NCBI GenBank assembly: GCA_030454085.1
Contig: JAKDJD010000004.1
Location: forward strand, 1-64,000
Length of the DNA stretch: 64,000 nt
Source of the DNA: Kocuria sp.
Lineage (GTDB): Bacteria > Actinomycetota > Actinomycetes > Actinomycetales > Micrococcaceae
Reading direction: 5' to 3'
This document shows positions 15,994-25,498 of the stretch, one piece after another. Numbering within the stretch: position 1 is the stretch's first letter; each line of letters begins with the position of its first letter. Under the pieces are notes generated by a model. The model saw only the letters and a program-made list of their open reading frames with translations, ran no database searches and had not been told where the DNA came from. A program made the translations under genes and the position numbers.

Positions 15994-17430
15994 ATGCCAA
16001 GTACGGCTCCCAGCAACCCGACGGAGGAACTGCCCGAGGAGGAGCGGCAACAGCGTGCCGGAGAGGCGGTCAACCGCTTGGGGCACTGGTTGCTCTCATC
16101 GACCACCACGGACCCGGGCTGGGACCAGCTCATCGCAGACATCAAACCTTCGCGGCGCGAACCGGGCTCATTCCTGGCCCGAATCACCGAACTTCGCGGA
16201 GAGCGAGAAGTGACGGGGTCCACTGGCCTGATCGACGACGATTCGAACGCCCTTCCGCTCCTGCGGGAACATCGTCGGGCCACCTACACCCGGGCCCACG
16301 GCGCATGGCTGTCGATCAGTCTCATCATTCAGGCCGAAGGGTGGCCGGTCCCCGAGTACCAGGTCGGCATCGACACCAATCACGACGACGAGCCCGAATC
16401 CTGGGGACAGGAATCCCCTCTGGCTGCGGAAGACCTGGTCGGGGAGTGGGAGACGTTCCCTCGCGACCGGATCCACCTGCCGGAGTGGATGGTCGAGCGA
16501 ACACAGGGTTACCAACCCGAGAAGCAGGTCACGCCGTCCCCCGATGAAGAACGGCACGCACACCCCATTGCCCCGTCGCAGTTCGACGACGCGTACGAGG
16601 ATTCCGACACCACACCGGAGTCTCTGAATCCACAGGTGGAACAAGCGCTGTCCCACTTCGCCCACAAGCCCACGGAGCAGACGATCGCGAACGTCCTGAG
16701 ATGTCTCATGGGCGGTGAGGTCCTCTTGGACATCACCGGATCCACGCTGGTTCCCGGTCCTCGTGGCGAACGGGTGGGTCCGGGCTCACAGGTCAGAGTC
16801 CAGGCGGTCCTCGGAAATGACGGCAGGCGGTCACTGGCCGTATACCTTCGTGAGGAAACCGCTCGCAATGTCGTCTCCGCCTCCGGGCGCTCGACGCAGG
16901 AGCTGATGCTCAACCGCGAGTCGGGAGTCTCCGTCCTCCAGAACTTCGTGGCGGACGAAACCCTGTCGGACATCATCGTCGAGCCGAACTCGCCCGACTC
17001 GTGCCGCATCGAAGGCCCACAGGCCGAGTGGGCCATGAACACCCCCAGGAACGATGCAGCGAAGAACGCTCTCCTGGCCAAGAGCATGCAACGCCTGATC
17101 GGATCCTTCATGGGGCCGGGTTCGGTGTTGCTGCTCGGCATGAGGGAGAGCGAACAGGGCCTGCGGCCCGTCTTCGCCCAGCCTGAGGGCGACGGGGAAC
17201 CCCAAACGTTCCTCCTCTTCACGTCGGCCCCCGAGGTCGCGGCCCTGGATCCGCAGCTGCAGGTGCGATCCGTCCCCGCACTGGACGCGATGCGTCTCGC
17301 GGTGGAGTCCGGAGCCACTCACGTCAAGATCAATGCCCTGGGCCCGAGTGCGCTCCTTCCGATGGACCAGGTCAGAGAGATCCTCGAGATCGCGGCGCTC
17401 CAGGAGAAGGTCCGGACCAGGGCCTCCTGA
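15994..17430 (+). CDS. Uncharacterised protein with C-terminal SseB-like domains
   Basis: A 478-residue protein. The C-terminal half resembles SseB-family domains: FVADETLSDIIVEPNSPDSCRIEG and the terminal segment with ALDAMRLAVESGATHVKINALGP, the usual SseB layout. The N-terminal part (about 45-175: YTRAHGAWLSISLIIQAEG, then WETFPRDRIHLPEWM) has an SUKH/YezG-immunity-like feel, but this is only a weak impression. A charged linker joins the halves. It is divergent from the gene at 14483-15865. Function unknown; SseB-like proteins are often small chaperone- or secretion-associated modules. Confidence 0.75.
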   Translation: MPSTAPSNPTEELPEEERQQRAGEAVNRLGHWLLSSTTTDPGWDQLIADIKPSRREPGSFLARITELRGEREVTGSTGLIDDDSNALPLLREHRRATYTRAHGAWLSISLIIQAEGWPVPEYQVGIDTNHDDEPESWGQESPLAAEDLVGEWETFPRDRIHLPEWMVERTQGYQPEKQVTPSPDEERHAHPIAPSQFDDAYEDSDTTPESLNPQVEQALSHFAHKPTEQTIANVLRCLMGGEVLLDITGSTLVPGPRGERVGPGSQVRVQAVLGNDGRRSLAVYLREETARNVVSASGRSTQELMLNRESGVSVLQNFVADETLSDIIVEPNSPDSCRIEGPQAEWAMNTPRNDAAKNALLAKSMQRLIGSFMGPGSVLLLGMRESEQGLRPVFAQPEGDGEPQTFLLFTSAPEVAALDPQLQVRSVPALDAMRLAVESGATHVKINALGPSALLPMDQVREILEIAALQEKVRTRAS

Positions 17431-17460
17431 CTTCCGAGAACGGGATTGCAGAGCGGTCCA

Positions 17461-17510
17461 CACACGAAAAGGGGCTTCCCACCCAACGGTGGGAAGCCCC
17501 TTTTCGTGTG
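17461..17510. terminator. Strong bidirectional terminator
   Basis: A perfect 23-bp stem (17461-17483 with 17488-17510) and a 4-base loop CAAC. The arms carry AAAA and TTTT next to GGGGCTTCCC, so it works as an intrinsic terminator on both strands. It separates the converging SseB-like gene and katA. Confidence 0.93.
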
Positions 17511-17546
17511 GTCCCGCAGCCTGAGGCCGCGGAAGAACTCACATCA

Positions 17547-19046
17547 TCAGGCGCCGGGGACGTCGTCGCCAGCATTCTGCTGGACGGTCTTCTCGATGCG
17601 CTCGCCGACTTCCTGGTCGATGTTCTTCCAGTACTGGATCGCGTTGGAGAGCACCGGCTCGACGCAGTCGCCGAGCATGCCGGCAACGGTCTCGATCAGG
17701 CGCTCGCGAGCACCCTCGTCGTAGACCTCGCGGACCAGAGTGTGAGCCTGGCCGAAGTCGTCGTCCTCCGAGTGGAGGGTGTAGGCGGTGCGGACCAGCT
17801 CGCCGTCGGACTCCCAACCATTCTCCACCGGGCCCTGTTCGTCCTGGTAGGCGCGTCCGTACGAGTTCGGGGCGTAGACCGGAGCGTCACCACTGTGGTG
17901 GTACTCCATCTGGCCTTCCTTGTCGTAGGAGTTGGTGCGGACCAGGGGAGCGTTGACCGGCAACTGGTTGAAGTTCGTGCCGATACGGTTGCGCTGGGCA
18001 TCCGGGTAGGAGAACACGCGGCCGAGCAACATCTTGTCGGGGGATACGCCCGTGCCGGGAACCGTGTTCGAGGGGCTGAATGCAGCCTGTTCGATTTCCG
18101 CGAAGTGGTTGCGCGGATTCCGGGTCAGGGTGAACCGGCCCACCGGGATGCGCGGGTAGTCCTTCTGCGACCAGATCTTGGTCAGATCGAAGGGGTTGAA
18201 GCGGTAGTTCTTCGCGTCCTCGTACGGCATGATCTGGACCTCGAGGCGCCATGACGGGTAGTCGCCCCGGTCGATCGCATCGAACAGGTCGCGGCGGTGG
18301 TAGTCACCATCGGAACCGGCCAACTGCTCGGCTTCCTCATTGGTCATGTTCTCCACGCCCTGCTCGGTGAGGAAGTGGTACTTGACCCAGAACCGCTCGC
18401 CGTCCTCGTTGACCCACATGTAGGTGTGGGAGGAGTAGCCGTTCATGTGGCGCCAATTGCGCGGCAGGCCGCGGTCGCCCATGAGGTACGCGACCTGGTG
18501 GGCGGACTCGGGGGACAGGCTCCAGAAATCCCACTGCATGTTGGCATCGCGCAGGCCGGAATCGGGCGTCCGCTTCTGGGAGTGGATGAAGTCCGGGAAC
18601 TTCATGGGGTCGCGCACGAAGAACACGGGGGTGTTGTTGCCCACCATGTCGAAGTTGCCGTCCTCGGTGTAGAACTTCAGGGCGAAGCCACGGACGTCCC
18701 GCCACGTATCCGGCGAACCGAGCTCACCGGCAACGGTCGAGAAACGAGCCAGCATCGGGGTCTTGGCGCCCTTCTGGAGGAATTTGGCCTTGGTGTACTT
18801 GCTGACATCCTCGGTGACCTCGAACTCGCCGAACGCGCCCGAGCCCTTGGCGTGCGGGCTGCGTTCCGGGACACGCTCCCTGTCGAAGCGGGCCAGCTTC
18901 TCGACCAGGGCGACGTCGTGCAACATCAGGGGACCGTTGGGGCCGACGGACAGGGAATTGGCGTCCGACTCCCTGGGTGCGCCCGACTCGGTGGTCGAGG
19001 GCTTCGTAGGATCAGTGGTGCTCTGGTTCGAGACGAACTCAGTCAT
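17547..19046 (-). CDS. katA: Heme catalase
   Basis: A 499-residue monofunctional heme catalase that disproportionates hydrogen peroxide in the cytoplasm. The distal histidine lies in [20 protein letters not shown] (His65), the distal asparagine in [11 protein letters not shown] (about 137), and the proximal heme ligand tyrosine in [17 protein letters not shown]. Length fits small-subunit catalases. The ATG follows a strong AAGAAGGAGA site. A Fur-family gene ends 45 bases upstream in the same direction, giving a fur-katA operon comparable to furA-katG arrangements, so peroxide- or iron-responsive control is likely. Confidence 0.96.
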   Translation of the reverse strand: MTEFVSNQSTTDPTKPSTTESGAPRESDANSLSVGPNGPLMLHDVALVEKLARFDRERVPERSPHAKGSGAFGEFEVTEDVSKYTKAKFLQKGAKTPMLARFSTVAGELGSPDTWRDVRGFALKFYTEDGNFDMVGNNTPVFFVRDPMKFPDFIHSQKRTPDSGLRDANMQWDFWSLSPESAHQVAYLMGDRGLPRNWRHMNGYSSHTYMWVNEDGERFWVKYHFLTEQGVENMTNEEAEQLAGSDGDYHRRDLFDAIDRGDYPSWRLEVQIMPYEDAKNYRFNPFDLTKIWSQKDYPRIPVGRFTLTRNPRNHFAEIEQAAFSPSNTVPGTGVSPDKMLLGRVFSYPDAQRNRIGTNFNQLPVNAPLVRTNSYDKEGQMEYHHSGDAPVYAPNSYGRAYQDEQGPVENGWESDGELVRTAYTLHSEDDDFGQAHTLVREVYDEGARERLIETVAGMLGDCVEPVLSNAIQYWKNIDQEVGERIEKTVQQNAGDDVPGA

Positions 19047-19091
19047 CGATGATCTCCTTCTTCTTGTGTGTTGTTGGTGTGATGGCCGGAC

Positions 19092-19637
19092 TCAGTGAGT
19101 CGTGAGCCCGGACGATGTGGGGGCCGCGCCTGCGGCCTGGGGATTCGGCGAGTCCGTGCCTTCCTCGGAGGAGCGGCACGACTGGCAGATTCCCCGGTAG
19201 ACGACGTCCGCGGCGATGATCGACATGCCGTGAGCGTCCGAAGGGGTGAGACAGGGTGCTTCACCGATGGCGCAATCGACGTCTTCGATACGACCGCAGA
19301 CGACGCACAGGGCGTGGTGATGATTGTCCGATGCGCGCGTCTCGTAGAGGGCGGGTGTGTTCGGCGGCTGGAACTTGCGGAGCAGTTCGATGTCGGTCAG
19401 GTCCGCAAGGACCACGTAGACGGACTGGACCGTTATATTCGGCAGTTCGTCCCGTACGTAGGCGACGATATTTTCGGCCGGCGAATGCTGGTGCCGATGC
19501 ACCGCAGTCAGGACCGCGATACGCTGCTTGGTCACCCTCCGTCCGCGAGAGCGAAGTTCATCGGACCATTGGGCACGCAGATCATCGAGGGATGGTTCCT
19601 CGAGGGCGTGGCCGGGGTGCTGATGAACTGTTGTCAT
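19092..19637 (-). CDS. Fur-family regulator, probable CatR/FurA-type control of katA
   Basis: A 181-residue Fur-family repressor. It has the winged helix (RGRRVTKQRIAVLTAVHRHQHSPAENI), the dimerisation-domain histidines NHHHALCVVCG and a second Cys pair CQSC, so a structural zinc site (CVVC with CQSC) is likely. The ATG at 19635-19637 is preferred over the ATG at 19646 because a TACAGT -10 lies exactly 7 bases before it. The C-terminal tail of about 20 residues is longer than usual. It precedes katA and has its own palindrome over the start, pointing to autoregulation. It might also act on the Fur-like box at 2010-2029, which is speculation. Confidence 0.88.
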   Translation of the reverse strand: MTTVHQHPGHALEEPSLDDLRAQWSDELRSRGRRVTKQRIAVLTAVHRHQHSPAENIVAYVRDELPNITVQSVYVVLADLTDIELLRKFQPPNTPALYETRASDNHHHALCVVCGRIEDVDCAIGEAPCLTPSDAHGMSIIAADVVYRGICQSCRSSEEGTDSPNPQAAGAAPTSSGLTTH

Positions 19638-19650
19638 ATACAACACTGTA
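19629..19650 (-). promoter_or_regulatory. Promoter and palindromic operator of fur-katA
   Basis: TGTTGTCATATACAACA (19629-19645) has perfect 6-bp arms around CATAT and covers the start codon and transcription start. The -10 TACAGT (complement of 19645-19650) lies 7 bases before the ATG. An operator here would block a leaderless transcript. Confidence 0.6.
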
Positions 19651-19878
19651 CCCTTATTCTGAGTCGCTCACAATAAGACGAGCCTGTGGAAACTCCCAGG
19701 GCTACGTCAGGCCTGGTCAAGCGGCGGTTGTCAGAATAGTACGGCCGGCGCCCCAGGGCGCGGTCGTTTCGGGGCGAGAAGTGCTTTACAGTTGAACCAT
19801 CTCGAGTCCCGAGCGGCGATCGTTGCCCGGGACTCAGCGCGCCAGAACCCACGGCCACGCAAGGAGATGCGCGGAACA

Positions 19879-20775
19879 ATGCACAATCATTTCAACGGAC
19901 TGAAGACGGTCCTGCTCATGGGCGGGATGTTCGGCATTCTGCTCGCGGTCGGGGCCGTTCTGTCTGCGGGCAGCGGCCGCAGCATCTTCATCTGGCTCTT
20001 CGCGATCGGCGGGCTCATCGCAACGGCCGTCAGCTATTGGAACAGCGACAAGATCGCCATCGCTTCGATGCAGGCCCGGCCGGTGTCCCGGGACGAGGCA
20101 CCGGGTATGTACCGGATCGTCGAGGAGCTCTCGTCCAAGGCCAACCAGCCCATGCCGCGTCTCTTCATCGCCCCGACCATGTCGCCCAACGCCTTCGCCA
20201 CGGGGCGAAATCCGCAGCATGCGGCCGTCTGCTGTACCGAGGGTATTCTTCAGCTGCTCAATGAAAGGGAACTGCGAGGAGTCCTTGGGCACGAACTGAT
20301 GCACGTATACAACCGGGACATCCTCACCTCGTCGATCTCTTCCGCGATCGCGGGCGTCATCACCTCGGTCGCGCAGATCATGGTGTTCTTCGGCGGTGCG
20401 CTCGGGGGCAGGGAACGTGGTGGCAACCCCATTGCCGCGATCCTGATGGCGTTGCTCGCCCCGTTGGCCGCGACGGTGATTCAGCTGGCCGTGAGCCGCA
20501 CGCGGGAATACGACGCCGATGAGGACGGAGCCCGCCTGACCGACGATCCGTTGGCGCTGGCGTCGGCGCTCCGCAAGCTGCAGCAGGGGACTCAGCAGGC
20601 TCCCATGGATCCCGAGAATCAGCGGACCGTCAACACGGCCCACATGATGATCGCCAACCCGTTCCGCATGGCCCAGATGCAAAATCTGTTCTCCACGCAT
20701 CCGCCGATGGACAAGAGGATCGCCCGCTTGGAGAATATGGCCGGCTACGGCGGCAATTCGCCCCGATACAACTGA
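19879..20775 (+). CDS. htpX: HtpX-family membrane zinc metalloprotease
   Basis: A 298-residue membrane protease of the M48B family, which degrades misfolded membrane proteins. Two N-terminal membrane segments (residues about 8-50) precede the zinc site HELMH (138-142). Two further membrane segments flank residue 160-200, and the third zinc ligand is in TREYDADEDGA. The ATG at 19879 is preferred to the one at 19867, which abuts the AAGGAG site. The gene ends at a strong shared terminator with yajQ. Confidence 0.94.
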   Translation: MHNHFNGLKTVLLMGGMFGILLAVGAVLSAGSGRSIFIWLFAIGGLIATAVSYWNSDKIAIASMQARPVSRDEAPGMYRIVEELSSKANQPMPRLFIAPTMSPNAFATGRNPQHAAVCCTEGILQLLNERELRGVLGHELMHVYNRDILTSSISSAIAGVITSVAQIMVFFGGALGGRERGGNPIAAILMALLAPLAATVIQLAVSRTREYDADEDGARLTDDPLALASALRKLQQGTQQAPMDPENQRTVNTAHMMIANPFRMAQMQNLFSTHPPMDKRIARLENMAGYGGNSPRYN

Positions 20776-20804
20776 CGCCATCGGCAACCAGGTCGATTGA
20801 TCGG

Positions 20805-20856
20805 CCGAATGAACGAGACCCCGTGTTCTGCGGAACACGGGGTCTCGTTCATTCGG
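20805..20856. terminator. Strong bidirectional terminator
   Basis: A perfect 24-bp stem (20805-20828 with 20833-20856) and a TGCG tetraloop between the converging htpX and yajQ genes. The arms read CCGAATGAACGAGACC and onward. Confidence 0.92.
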
Positions 20857-20896
20857 CTGACAGTTTCTCTGGGACCGTCGCGAGGATGGGGCGAAG

Positions 20897-21388
20897 TCAG
20901 CGGTAGTTGACGAACTGCAGGTCGACGTCCAGATCGGATCCCTTGAGCAGGGTGATGACGTCCTGGAGGTCGTCCCTGGACTTTGACGAGACGCGCAATT
21001 CATCGCCCTGGATGGTTGCCTTGACGCCCTTCGGGCCCTCGTCACGAATCAGCTTGGTGATCTTCTTGGCCTGGTCCTGAGCGATGCCCTCCTTGATGGA
21101 GGACTCGATCCTGTACTCCTTGCCGGAGGCGAACGGCTCTCCGGCGTCCAAGGACTTGAGGGAGATGCCTCGTTTGACGAGCTTGGACTCGAAAACGTCC
21201 AAGGCCGCCTTGGCCCGCTCTTCCGAGTTGGCCTTGACCAGGATCTTCTCGCCCGAGAAGTCGATGGAGGCTCCCACTCCTCGGAAATCGTAGCGTTGCG
21301 AGATCTCCTTGGCGGCCTGGTTGAGGGCGTTGGACACTTCTTGCTTGTCGACCTTGCTGACGACGTCGAACGTGGACTCGCTGGCCAT
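20897..21388 (-). CDS. YajQ-family nucleotide/RNA-binding protein
   Basis: A 163-residue YajQ (UPF0234) protein, the usual family length. It has the conserved opening [14 protein letters not shown], the SQRYDFRG motif and the [17 protein letters not shown] block. Family members bind nucleic acids or, in some bacteria, cyclic di-GMP; which applies here is not visible. AAGGAG precedes the ATG. The gene stands alone. Confidence 0.93.
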   Translation of the reverse strand: MASESTFDVVSKVDKQEVSNALNQAAKEISQRYDFRGVGASIDFSGEKILVKANSEERAKAALDVFESKLVKRGISLKSLDAGEPFASGKEYRIESSIKEGIAQDQAKKITKLIRDEGPKGVKATIQGDELRVSSKSRDDLQDVITLLKGSDLDVDLQFVNYR

Positions 21389-21583
21389 GGTGGACTCCTT
21401 GTCATTGAGGAACGTGAAATCGGTCCCCAGTTTATGGCACGTCGGTGGCCCCGATACCCCGTCGTTCCATGGAGTGGCCGAGTCTCGGCTCGTGCCGCAC
21501 TATGAGACAACGTGGCACGAATCGTTATCGAATCGTCACCCGATTCCTGTGGTCCTCACAGGTCCGCATCCCACACTTGAAGC

Positions 21584-21925
21584 ATGAACACCTCATCGAG
21601 ATTCAATGGGAGTCCTCGCGGCTCGTTGGCCGGTGCGAGAAAAAGACTCGCCGCGGATGCGGCCACGCACCGCGTCGTCTCGGAACGGTCGGTCGTCATC
21701 TCGCACAGCCGCCGGGCCTGGTCCTCCAGCGAGCCTCAGTCCTTGAGAGCGACGCCACGTGGCCGACTGGTTGAGCCGGACCTGGTCCGGCGGCTGGACG
21801 GAGTCCGTGAAGACTTGGAAGCGTCTCTGTCTCGCGGTGAAATCACGCAGGAGCAGCTCGAGAAATTCCTCGACCGCATGGAGGCCCGGCTCCTGGAAGA
21901 GCAGGGTTCGAGCACCAGCTCCTAG
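21584..21925 (+). CDS. Small hypothetical protein
   Basis: A possible 113-residue protein. The last 50 residues (LVEPDLVRRLDGVREDLEAS to RMEARLLEEQ) look like a real amphipathic, charged helix pair. The first 60 are Ser/Arg-rich and uninformative, so the start may be wrong. Only a weak GAAG precedes the ATG. It lies alone in the 700-base gap between yajQ and tRNA-Tyr. No recognised family. Confidence 0.4.
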   Translation: MNTSSRFNGSPRGSLAGARKRLAADAATHRVVSERSVVISHSRRAWSSSEPQSLRATPRGRLVEPDLVRRLDGVREDLEASLSRGEITQEQLEKFLDRMEARLLEEQGSSTSS

Positions 21926-21994
21926 GCCCCGCCTGGGCGGCCGCGCCACGGTGGGTGCCTTTGATCACAATGGGGATCTGGCCCTGCCCTCGGT

Positions 21995-22024
21995 TTGTGC
22001 ATCCCGTGAGTCTTTGGGTACTGT
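21995..22024 (+). promoter_or_regulatory. Promoter of tRNA-Tyr
   Basis: TTGTGC (21995-22000), an 18-base spacer and TACTGT (22019-22024), about 65 bases before the tRNA. Confidence 0.5.
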
Positions 22025-22088
22025 TGAATCCGCTCCCGTTGCCGGGGGCACGGATTCTTCCGGGCCGAAATGGTTCGGTGGAACACTC

Positions 22089-22170
22089 GGCAGATTACCC
22101 GAGCGGCCAAAGGGGGCTGACTGTAAATCAGCTGGCACTGCCTACGGGGGTTCGAATCCCTCATCTGCCA
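22089..22170 (+). tRNA. tRNA-Tyr (GTA)
   Basis: Acceptor arms GGCAGAT and ATCTGCC pair fully. The anticodon GTA is at 22123-22125 in the loop CTGTAAA, the T-arm has GTTCGAATC, and the long variable arm is that of a bacterial tRNA-Tyr. The discriminator is A; a CC follows, so CCA is not fully encoded. Confidence 0.95.
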
Positions 22171-22178
22171 CCGCAGCA

Positions 22179-22220
22179 CAAACCGCGAACTCTCCCAAGG
22201 GTTCGCGGTTTGTTTGTTTT
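22179..22220 (+). terminator. Intrinsic terminator after tRNA-Tyr
   Basis: CAAACCGCGAAC and GTTCGCGGTTTG form a perfect 12-bp stem with a 10-base loop, followed by TTTGTTTGTTTT. It is one of the few U-rich terminators in the window. Confidence 0.92.
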
Positions 22221-22381
22221 AAGGCAATGTCGGCCGGACACGCGTCCTCGATCCGCCACACGATCACAGGTTCTCGCTGCGAAACGTACCGAGGATTCCG
22301 GCGGCGCGATCCGGCGCCGGAGGAAAATTCCCGAAGGGTGAGCCGTGGGTGAACGTCCTGGGCTGGTGGAATCTCGAAATG

Positions 22382-22395
22382 TATTGTCGGGGCCA
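22382..22395 (+). promoter_or_regulatory. Leaderless promoter of the thioredoxin gene
   Basis: TATTGT (22382-22387), 7 bases, then ATG at 22395. Confidence 0.55.
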
Positions 22396-22805
22396 TGCCG
22401 ACTATTGAATTGACGCAAGACAACCTCAACGACACGATCGCGAAGAACGACATCGTCCTGGTGGATTTCTGGGCCGAATGGTGTGGACCGTGCAAGCAGT
22501 TTGCTCCGGTCTTCGAATCCGCCTCGGAAAAGTACGAGGACGTCGTCTTCGGGAAGGTGGACACCGAGGACCAGCAACAGCTCGCGGCCGCCGCGGGGAT
22601 CACCTCGATCCCGACGCTGATGGCCTTCCGTGAGCAGACGCTCGTCTTCGCCCAGCCTGGCGCCCTCAACGGGTCGCAGCTGGAACAGGTGATTGAGGCC
22701 GTTCAGGGCCTCGACATGGACGACGTGCGCCGCCAGATGGCCGAGGCCGAGAAGGAAGCCGCTGAACAGCAGGGCCAGCAGGAGACCGACCCCGGCCAGG
22801 CCTGA
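22395..22805 (+). CDS. Thioredoxin
   Basis: A 136-residue thioredoxin that reduces protein disulfides in the cytoplasm. The active site WCGPC is at 29-33 and the cis-proline in SIPT near 77. The fold ends near residue 107; an extra, highly acidic and glutamine-rich tail of about 30 residues follows, absent in standard thioredoxins. Transcription appears leaderless, as a TATTGT box lies 7 bases before the ATG. Confidence 0.95.
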   Translation: MPTIELTQDNLNDTIAKNDIVLVDFWAEWCGPCKQFAPVFESASEKYEDVVFGKVDTEDQQQLAAAAGITSIPTLMAFREQTLVFAQPGALNGSQLEQVIEAVQGLDMDDVRRQMAEAEKEAAEQQGQQETDPGQA

Positions 22806-22843
22806 TATTGCCGGGGCGATAGGCTCCGGTCAGAGACTTTTCA

Positions 22844-23845
22844 TTACCCGGCGAGCGGCTGAGGGGCGACCCTTGGTCCTCGCCGGGGTTCTTTAACCGT
22901 GGACAGACCCAGCAGGCGGACCACGCGCTGCCGGTTTCCTGCCCAGGGTCTGAGCAATTCGAGCATGCGGGTGTCGTCGCCTCGGCGCCCCTCCAGGGCG
23001 TAACAGACCCCGTGGGCCAGGTGGTAGTCGCCGACACTGATCGCGTCGGGGAGCCCATGCGACCTCTGCATCGCTTCGGCGATGGTCCACGCTCCGATCC
23101 CCGGAGTGGCGGAGAGCTGGCGAGCGACGTCGCCCGCCCCGGCGGACTCTGCGAACCGCAGTAACGACGGGGCCCGTTCCGCAAGGGAACGAACGGTGCG
23201 TACTCGATGCGAGTCCACGCCTGCACGACGCCACTCCCAGGAGGGGACGGACAGCCACGCCCGTGGCGTCGGGAACGCCACCATGCCTTCAGGCGGGCGC
23301 GGTACCCCTTGCGGGGCAGGCGCCGGATCGGATCCGATCCGGCGGACCATCCGTTGCCAGGCGCCGATGGCTTCGCTGCCGGTGACCCGTTGCTCGAAAA
23401 CGGCCGTGACCGTCTGCTTGAATATCCAACCCGTAGAGCACAGCCTCAGCCCGGGGTGCAACCGGTACGCCGCCCTGGCATGGTGCGGGAGCAGAGCGAA
23501 TTCGGGGGAGGACGCGAAAACGGACCAGTCGTCGTGGAGACCGACGAGACGGCCGGCCGACGCAGAGAAAGCGTCGACTTCGTCCCGATCCTTGCCCCAG
23601 GCCACGACGTCGATCGGTGCTCCCGCGAGAAGACCGGACGTGGCCGACTGATCGAGAACCGCAGCAACCCCGTACCCTTCGTGTTCCGGCACGCGCGCCG
23701 TCAGAAAGACTCGGGTCCGGTGGGGCGAGGTCTGCACGGAAATCGTCGGATCGTGGGAACCACGACGAAGAACCGCCATGCTGCGTGCAAGGTCCACCGG
23801 TGCCTCGGACGTCAGGCGGCGTTCGGTGCAGTATACGGTGGACAT
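22844..23845 (-). CDS. DNA-3-methyladenine glycosylase II-like base-excision repair protein (AlkA type)
   Basis: A 333-residue HhH-GPD-type DNA glycosylase that removes alkylated bases. The helix-hairpin-helix is LSATPGIGAWTIAEAM (about 243-258) and the catalytic aspartate follows in LPDAISVGDYHLAHG. The N-terminal third lacks detailed motifs but has the expected length. ATG 23845 is chosen because GGAGCGC precedes it; ATG 23854 and the one before it are possible. Length and motifs suggest AlkA rather than MutY or Nth, and no iron-sulfur cysteines are seen. Confidence 0.85.
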   Translation of the reverse strand: MSTVYCTERRLTSEAPVDLARSMAVLRRGSHDPTISVQTSPHRTRVFLTARVPEHEGYGVAAVLDQSATSGLLAGAPIDVVAWGKDRDEVDAFSASAGRLVGLHDDWSVFASSPEFALLPHHARAAYRLHPGLRLCSTGWIFKQTVTAVFEQRVTGSEAIGAWQRMVRRIGSDPAPAPQGVPRPPEGMVAFPTPRAWLSVPSWEWRRAGVDSHRVRTVRSLAERAPSLLRFAESAGAGDVARQLSATPGIGAWTIAEAMQRSHGLPDAISVGDYHLAHGVCYALEGRRGDDTRMLELLRPWAGNRQRVVRLLGLSTVKEPRRGPRVAPQPLAG

Positions 23846-23974
23846 GCGCTCCATCATCGCACGAGCAGATAGGGTTCGGGCAGTACTCCGCCCGAGCAAT
23901 ACCTTGTCCGACGAACCGACACATCACGATGTCGCCGCAACCCCGCCCCGACGACAATCCGCAGGCCACCCCCA

Positions 23975-25498
23975 ATGAGCGATACTTCAGCGACACGAAC
24001 CACTGACGGGCGGAACGCGCCCACTACTCCAGCGCGGTCGTACCTCTCCCGCCGAACTCCACGAGTGGTGGCGTGCGTGCTGGGCCTTGCGGCGGCGGCC
24101 GTCTACACGTCGATCTCGATCGTGCAGTGGCAGCTCATGGAGACGCCGTCGTGGGACTTGGCAATCTTCACCCAAGCTCTCAAGCAGTACGCCGGATTCG
24201 CCCCGCCCGTGGCCAATATCAAGGGCTACGGATTCAACCTTCTGGGCGACCACTTCCATCCCATCCTGGTGCTGCTGGCACCGCTCTACGCCGTCTGGCC
24301 TTCGGGACTGACCCTGATGATCGTTCAGGACCTCTTGCTGGCACTCGCCGTCGGCGTCTTCGCGTGGTGCGGGACCCGGTACCTCGGCGCGGTGCGCGGG
24401 GCGTGCCTGGCTCTGGGATTCGCCGCGAGCTTCGGGGTCCTGGAGGCGATCCGTGTGCAATTCCACGAGGTCGCCTTCGCCGTGCCGCTCATGGCCCTGA
24501 GCTTGTGCTCTGTCGCCACCGGACGGTTGCGTGCCGCTGTCTTGTGGGCTGCGCCGCTGGTCTTCGTCAAGGAAGACATGGGTGTCACCGCCGCGATGGT
24601 GGGGGTGCTGGTCCTCTCCCGTCATGCCCGCAACGGTGGTCTGGGGATACGGTCAGGCCGGGCGGCCTGCCGCAGGGTCATCGGTTCGCCTCTTGGTCTC
24701 CAGGGAGTCGGGCTCATCGTCTGGGGACTCTCCTGGAGTGCAGTCGCCGTCTTCCTGATCCTTCCGGCCCTGAACCCCCGCGGCCACTTCGACTACGGCG
24801 GATCGGTCGACGTGTGGGGCGCGCTCGCCGACCCGTTGCAGGCCCTGGGGCTGATGTTCTTTCCCTGGGCCAAATCTCAGACCCTTCTGCTGCTGGCCGT
24901 GACCGGTGCCCTGGTATTCCTCAGATCGCCGGTGGTGTGGGTCGGCGTCCCGACTCTGGTGTGGCGATTCCTGTCCGACAACCCCGGGTACTGGGAACCG
25001 ACCTGGCACTACAACCTCGTGCTGATGCCGGTGGTTTTCGCGGCGCTGTTTGACGCGGCGCTGCGCGTCCGACCGGTCCGGGCGACAGGATTCGCGAGGG
25101 CTGTGGAACGCATGACCGCGGCAGGACCCGTTCTCTCGGCCGGGATCGCCGTGTTCCTGGTCGCTGGGTCGACCGCGAGCCCGGTGCTTTCACCCGATCA
25201 GTCGCGGTCACCGGGAAGCATCGCGGCCAAACATGAGGCCCTCCGCAGGGTCCCCCAGGACGCGAGCGTCGCGAGCGACCTCTCGGTGCTGACTTACTTG
25301 GTTCCTGACCACGACGTCCGGTGGATCGGGAACCATTCGGACCCGGCTCCCGAGTACCTGGTGCTCGACCGAACCACCGGGACGTGGGATGGGGCAGGCG
25401 CCGAAGAACTCGAGGCGACCGCGGGGTCGATTTACGGCGGCCGGTACGTGGCTGTCCAGGACGATCACGGCGTCGTGGTCCTGGTGAGGGGGAGGTGA
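23975..25498 (+). CDS. DUF2079 polytopic membrane protein
   Basis: A 507-residue membrane protein of the DUF2079 family. It shows the conserved opening SWDLAIFTQALKQYA and GDHFHPILVLLAPLY (near residues 60-100), FHEVAFAVPL and FVKEDMGVTAAM, with about ten membrane segments and a C-terminal extracytoplasmic domain. The layout resembles glycosyltransferase-C-type proteins, but no function is established. The weak start context leaves the exact N-terminus uncertain. It is transcribed away from the AlkA-like gene. Confidence 0.85.
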   Translation: MSDTSATRTTDGRNAPTTPARSYLSRRTPRVVACVLGLAAAAVYTSISIVQWQLMETPSWDLAIFTQALKQYAGFAPPVANIKGYGFNLLGDHFHPILVLLAPLYAVWPSGLTLMIVQDLLLALAVGVFAWCGTRYLGAVRGACLALGFAASFGVLEAIRVQFHEVAFAVPLMALSLCSVATGRLRAAVLWAAPLVFVKEDMGVTAAMVGVLVLSRHARNGGLGIRSGRAACRRVIGSPLGLQGVGLIVWGLSWSAVAVFLILPALNPRGHFDYGGSVDVWGALADPLQALGLMFFPWAKSQTLLLLAVTGALVFLRSPVVWVGVPTLVWRFLSDNPGYWEPTWHYNLVLMPVVFAALFDAALRVRPVRATGFARAVERMTAAGPVLSAGIAVFLVAGSTASPVLSPDQSRSPGSIAAKHEALRRVPQDASVASDLSVLTYLVPDHDVRWIGNHSDPAPEYLVLDRTTGTWDGAGAEELEATAGSIYGGRYVAVQDDHGVVVLVRGR

